Assembly (NCBI GenBank): GCA_023428335.1
Contig: JAEYYS010000323.1
Span: forward strand, 1-9,218
Direction: 5' to 3'
Length of the DNA: 9,218 nt
DNA from: Verrucomicrobiota bacterium
Lineage (GTDB): Bacteria; Verrucomicrobiota; Verrucomicrobiia; Verrucomicrobiales; Verrucomicrobiaceae
The notes below the pieces were generated by a model. That model did not search any database and was not told where the DNA came from. It was given only the letters and a program-made list of their open reading frames with translations. This document shows positions 7,012 to 9,218 of this stretch, in pieces. Every line of letters begins with the position of its first letter. Position 1 is the stretch's first letter. A program made the translations under genes and the position numbers.

Positions 7012-8424
7012 ATGCGTTCCCTGCTCTGCCTGCTCGCCCTCTCCGCCGCGCCACTGCTGCCGGCCGTCGAAACGCCAAATTTGGTTGTCATCTTCATGGA
7101 CGACATGGGTTATGCCGACATCGGCAGCTTTGGCGCGAAGGACTACGCCACCCCGAACATCGACCGGCTCGCCCGCGAGGGCCGCAAGTTCAGCCACTTC
7201 CACGTCGCCCAGGCGGTGTGCAGCGCCTCGCGCGCCGCCCTGCTCACCGGCTGCTACCCGAACCGCATCGGCATCCATGGCGCGCTCGGGCCAAAATCCA
7301 CACACGGCCTGAACGCCAACGAGATGACCCTGGCCGAAGTGGTCAAGCAGAAGGGCTACGCCACCGCCGCGGTCGGCAAATGGCATCTCGGCCACCTGCC
7401 CAGCTTCCTGCCCACCCGCCACGGTTTCGATGAGTACTACGGCCTGCCGTACTCGAACGACATGTGGCCCTACCATCCCGAGGCCAAGCCCGGCACCTAC
7501 CCGCCGCTGCCGCTGCTGGAGAACGACAAGGTCATCGACGCCGAAGTCACGCCCGAGGATCAGAAGCGCCTGACCACCGATTACGCCCAGCGCGCGGTCG
7601 ACTTCATTGAGCGTCGCAAGGACGGTCCCTTCTTCCTCTACCTCGCCCACAGCATGACCCACGTGCCGCTGTTCGTCAGCGACAAGTTTGCCGGCAAGTC
7701 CGGCAAGGGCCTGTATGCCGATGTCATGATGGAGGTCGACTGGTCGGTTGGGCGCATCCTGGACACGCTCGACAAGCATGGCCTCACGGAAAAAACCTGG
7801 GTGATCTTCACCTCCGACAACGGCCCCTGGCTGAGCTACGGCGATCACGCCGGCTCGGCCGGTCCGCTGCGCGAGGGCAAGGGCACCGCCTGGGAGGGCG
7901 GCACCCGCGTCAGTTGCCTGATGCGCTGGCCCGGCCAGATCCCCGCCGGCAGCACGAGCGACACCCAGCTTGCCACCCTCGACCTGCTGCCCACGATCGC
8001 CGGTCGCCTCGGCGCCGAACTGCCCAAGCACCCGATCGACGGTCGCGACGTCTGGCCGGTGATCGCCGGCGACGGTCCCAATCCGCACGAGTTCTACGCC
8101 TGGTACTATCAGAACAACCAGTTGCAGGCCGTCACCAGCGGCGATGGCCGCTGGAAGCTGGTCCTGCCCCATGGTTACCGCAGCCTCAACGGCCGCGCGG
8201 GCGGCAAGGGCGGCATCCCCGTGAAGTATGAACCCCTCAAGGTGACGGCGCCGGCCCTCTACGACCTGCAGGCCGACCTCGGTGAAAGCCGCGATGTCGC
8301 CGCCCAGCACCCGGAAGTCGTCGCCCGCCTGCAGGGTTACGCCCAACAGATGCGCGAGGAACTCGGCGACAACCTGCGGCAGCGCCCGAAAGGCAAGGGC
8401 ACGCGTGAGCCCGGCCGCGAGTAG
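7012..8424 (+). CDS. Secreted type I (formylglycine) sulfatase
   Basis: This 470-residue enzyme should hydrolyse sulfate esters, probably on glycans, outside the cytoplasm. A signal peptide (MRSLLCLLAL onward, to about residue 18-19) precedes the core. VIFMDDMGY (26-34) provides the metal-binding Asp30 and Asp31. The sulfatase signature CSASRAALLTG (70-80) has Cys70, the residue oxidised to formylglycine. VGKWHLG (121-127) supplies Lys123 and His125. Other active-site positions are His213 and His217 in LAHSMTHVP, Asp269-Asn270 in FTSDNG, and Lys290 in REGKGTAWEGG. Length and motif order match the arylsulfatase family. The signature has Ala where most family members have Pro (CxPSR), a tolerated variant. 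Activity would need a formylglycine-generating or anaerobic sulfatase-maturing enzyme, not present here. The same frame is open upstream to 6583, but the ATG at 7012 is the one that starts a signal peptide. It diverges from the cytochrome gene and converges on the SMP-30-like gene. The substrate cannot be read from sequence. Confidence 0.95.
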   Translation: MRSLLCLLALSAAPLLPAVETPNLVVIFMDDMGYADIGSFGAKDYATPNIDRLAREGRKFSHFHVAQAVCSASRAALLTGCYPNRIGIHGALGPKSTHGLNANEMTLAEVVKQKGYATAAVGKWHLGHLPSFLPTRHGFDEYYGLPYSNDMWPYHPEAKPGTYPPLPLLENDKVIDAEVTPEDQKRLTTDYAQRAVDFIERRKDGPFFLYLAHSMTHVPLFVSDKFAGKSGKGLYADVMMEVDWSVGRILDTLDKHGLTEKTWVIFTSDNGPWLSYGDHAGSAGPLREGKGTAWEGGTRVSCLMRWPGQIPAGSTSDTQLATLDLLPTIAGRLGAELPKHPIDGRDVWPVIAGDGPNPHEFYAWYYQNNQLQAVTSGDGRWKLVLPHGYRSLNGRAGGKGGIPVKYEPLKVTAPALYDLQADLGESRDVAAQHPEVVARLQGYAQQMREELGDNLRQRPKGKGTREPGRE

Positions 8425-8468
8425 TCATCACCAAGCGCCGCGGGCATTTCAAATCTCGGATTGCAGAG

Positions 8469-8508
8469 GCGGGAGCTTCCAAGCCCGCGTTGTGGCCAAC
8501 GCGCCTAC
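8469..8508. repeat. REP-like hairpin element / possible bidirectional terminator
   Basis: CGCGTTG (8486-8492) and CAACGCG (8497-8503) form a perfect 7-bp stem with a TGGC loop. A second, imperfect dyad (GCGGG 8469-8473 with CCCGC 8484-8488, plus CTT/AAG) lies just upstream and overlaps it by three bases, so the two folds compete. Read on the minus strand, the element starts TGTAGGCGCG and its TAG is the stop codon of the SMP-30-like gene. Paired GC-rich dyads starting with GTAGG resemble REP elements. The element fills most of the gap between converging genes. No T-tract follows on either strand. Confidence 0.5.
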
Positions 8509-9218
8509 AGCTTCGGCGGGGCCGGCTTGATCGGCGACTGCTGGCCGCTGACGACGCCACGCGCCTTCGTCGGGCGCTTGTAGATCGTGTCGCCGCAGGC
8601 AATGAACAGCTCGCTGAGGTCCTTGCCGCCGAAGCAGATGTCATGGGCGGGTTGCGGGGTGGGGAGGATGAAGTTCACCCGCCCCGCCTGATCGCAGACC
8701 TGGATGCCGAGCGCGGTGGCGACGTAGAGCCAGCCGTGGGTGTCGACGCAGAGGCCAGAGGCATTCAACCGTGAATTGCGTTCGTTACCATCTCGATCAA
8801 GTTGACAGAAACGCTGTGCATTCACCAGTTCCCCATCAGGTTGGAGACTAAAACAGCCGACATATTCATTGAGTGGACCACTGGTGAAATAGAGAACTGT
8901 CTGATCTGGCGAAAGCGTGATGGCGTTGGGTTGACTGCCGAACTCCGTCGCGCTGACGGGAAAGTCCATGGTCCTGCCATCGGGAAAGATTCCACGCATG
9001 ATGTTTCCCGAACGCGATGTGAAAAAGCAAATGCCTGAGTGAGTGAAACATAGACGCTCAGGCTCCACCTCCATGCCATTGGCCAAACGAGCCCAAGACA
9101 ACTCCTTGCCGACTCGTCTACCGTCATCATCCAGTCCCACAATGATCTGCTTTTCAGACGGCTTCCCCTGCTCGGAGACTCGAAGTGTCCCACCAGCATC
9201 GAAAGCAAGGCCCAGCGC
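8505..9218 (-). CDS. SMP-30/gluconolactonase-like beta-propeller protein (5' end outside window)
   Basis: The 237 visible residues are the C-terminal part; the frame stays open through the window edge, where it reads ALGLAFDAGGTLRVSEQG. The family includes calcium- or zinc-dependent lactonases that open sugar lactones, and related propellers of unknown role. Successive blades are visible: QPNAITLSPDQTVLYFTSG (with the conserved Asn), SGLCVDTHGWLYVATALG, and DICFGGKDLSELFIACGD near the end. The tail is Pro/Lys-rich (PIKPAPPKL). The family's usual Asp in the (A)DG motif before the VD-G-LYV strand appears to be Ser here (ASGLCVD), so lactonase activity is uncertain. A GTG at 9140 could be a start, but the upstream sequence continues good propeller motifs, so the true start must lie beyond 9218. 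Signal peptide and total length are therefore unknown. The part at 8761-9218 has much lower GC than the rest of the gene. Confidence 0.82.
   Translation of the reverse strand, partial: ALGLAFDAGGTLRVSEQGKPSEKQIIVGLDDDGRRVGKELSWARLANGMEVEPERLCFTHSGICFFTSRSGNIMRGIFPDGRTMDFPVSATEFGSQPNAITLSPDQTVLYFTSGPLNEYVGCFSLQPDGELVNAQRFCQLDRDGNERNSRLNASGLCVDTHGWLYVATALGIQVCDQAGRVNFILPTPQPAHDICFGGKDLSELFIACGDTIYKRPTKARGVVSGQQSPIKPAPPKL
8761..9218. other. Low-GC segment inside the SMP-30-like gene
   Basis: Hand counts give 218 G/C of 420 (about 52%) for 8761-9180, with individual 60-bp blocks of 45-58%. The adjoining 8641-8760 gives 83 of 120 (about 69%), and 8521-8580 gives 44 of 60. The change falls within one line of sequence near 8760, inside an uninterrupted reading frame. 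The segment runs to the window edge, so its far boundary is unknown. Recombination with a lower-GC homologue, a recent transfer, or an assembly join could explain it. Confidence 0.65.

Noticed and set aside
6852..7106. An 85-residue N-terminal extension of the cytochrome protein from an upstream ATG.
   Set aside because: It would bury the signal peptide internally and overlap the divergent sulfatase start. The ATG at 6851 gives a normal secreted N-terminus.
3465..7433. A 1322-codon open frame on the + strand, the longest in the window, antisense to the large cytochrome gene and running into the sulfatase gene.
   Set aside because: Its translation shows no recognisable motifs and is rich in Arg, Val, Gly and Leu, as expected for the complement of a GC-rich gene with few TTA, CTA and TCA codons. 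The opposite strand has clear domains, a signal peptide and a heme motif.
8505..9140. The SMP-30-like gene as a complete 211-residue protein starting at GTG 9140.
   Set aside because: The frame continues through 9218 with family-like sequence (ALGLAFDAGGTL), and 211 residues is too short for a full propeller. It is better called 5'-truncated by the window.

Overview
The window is a GC-rich bacterial chromosome segment (roughly two-thirds G+C by eye). It most likely comes from the Planctomycetota-Verrucomicrobiota group, with Verrucomicrobiota favoured. The evidence is one very large secreted protein joining a degenerate SGNH domain, a PVC-type membrane-bound-dehydrogenase propeller, helical repeats and a C-terminal cytochrome c. 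It lies with a secreted ThuA-domain protein, a secreted sulfatase and an SMP-30/gluconolactonase-like propeller, a mix typical of that group. Start codons generally lack a clear Shine-Dalgarno sequence. The assignment is inferred from gene families only; no rRNA or other phylogenetic marker was analysed.

Layout. Positions 1-37 hold a heptamer tandem repeat. The housekeeping ribosome-assembly GTPase gene der (162-1544, +) follows and ends at a strong intrinsic terminator (1562-1589). An unusually AT-rich island (about 28% GC over 1581-1640) carries a near-perfect 25-bp palindrome, then a 241-residue P-loop NTPase of TraL/ParA-like appearance (1674-2399, +). Convergent to it is a minus-strand pair: the large multidomain cytochrome protein (6851 to 3450) and a ThuA-domain protein (3356 to 2436), probably co-transcribed in that order and separated by 93 bp with short repeats. 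A type I sulfatase (7012-8424, +) diverges from the large protein across a 160-bp intergenic region. It converges on a 5'-truncated SMP-30-like gene (9218 to 8505, -), with a REP-like hairpin between them.

How the genes may work together. The ThuA protein, the cytochrome protein and the sulfatase all carry export signals. Together with the SMP-30-like protein they look like part of a periplasmic or extracytoplasmic programme for carbohydrate catabolism, perhaps of sulfated glycans: desulfation, oxidation with electron transfer to heme, and lactone or sugar handling. This is inferred from families and proximity; no substrate can be read from the sequence. Der is unrelated housekeeping, and the P-loop NTPase is an orphan whose partners are not in the window.

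Most noteworthy are the palindrome plus orphan P-loop gene, an abrupt GC shift (about 69% to about 52%) inside the SMP-30-like reading frame near 8760, and the apparent loss of catalytic residues in the SGNH domain of the large protein. No tRNA, rRNA, CRISPR array, insertion sequence or phage gene was seen. No gene-free stretch exceeds 300 bases.
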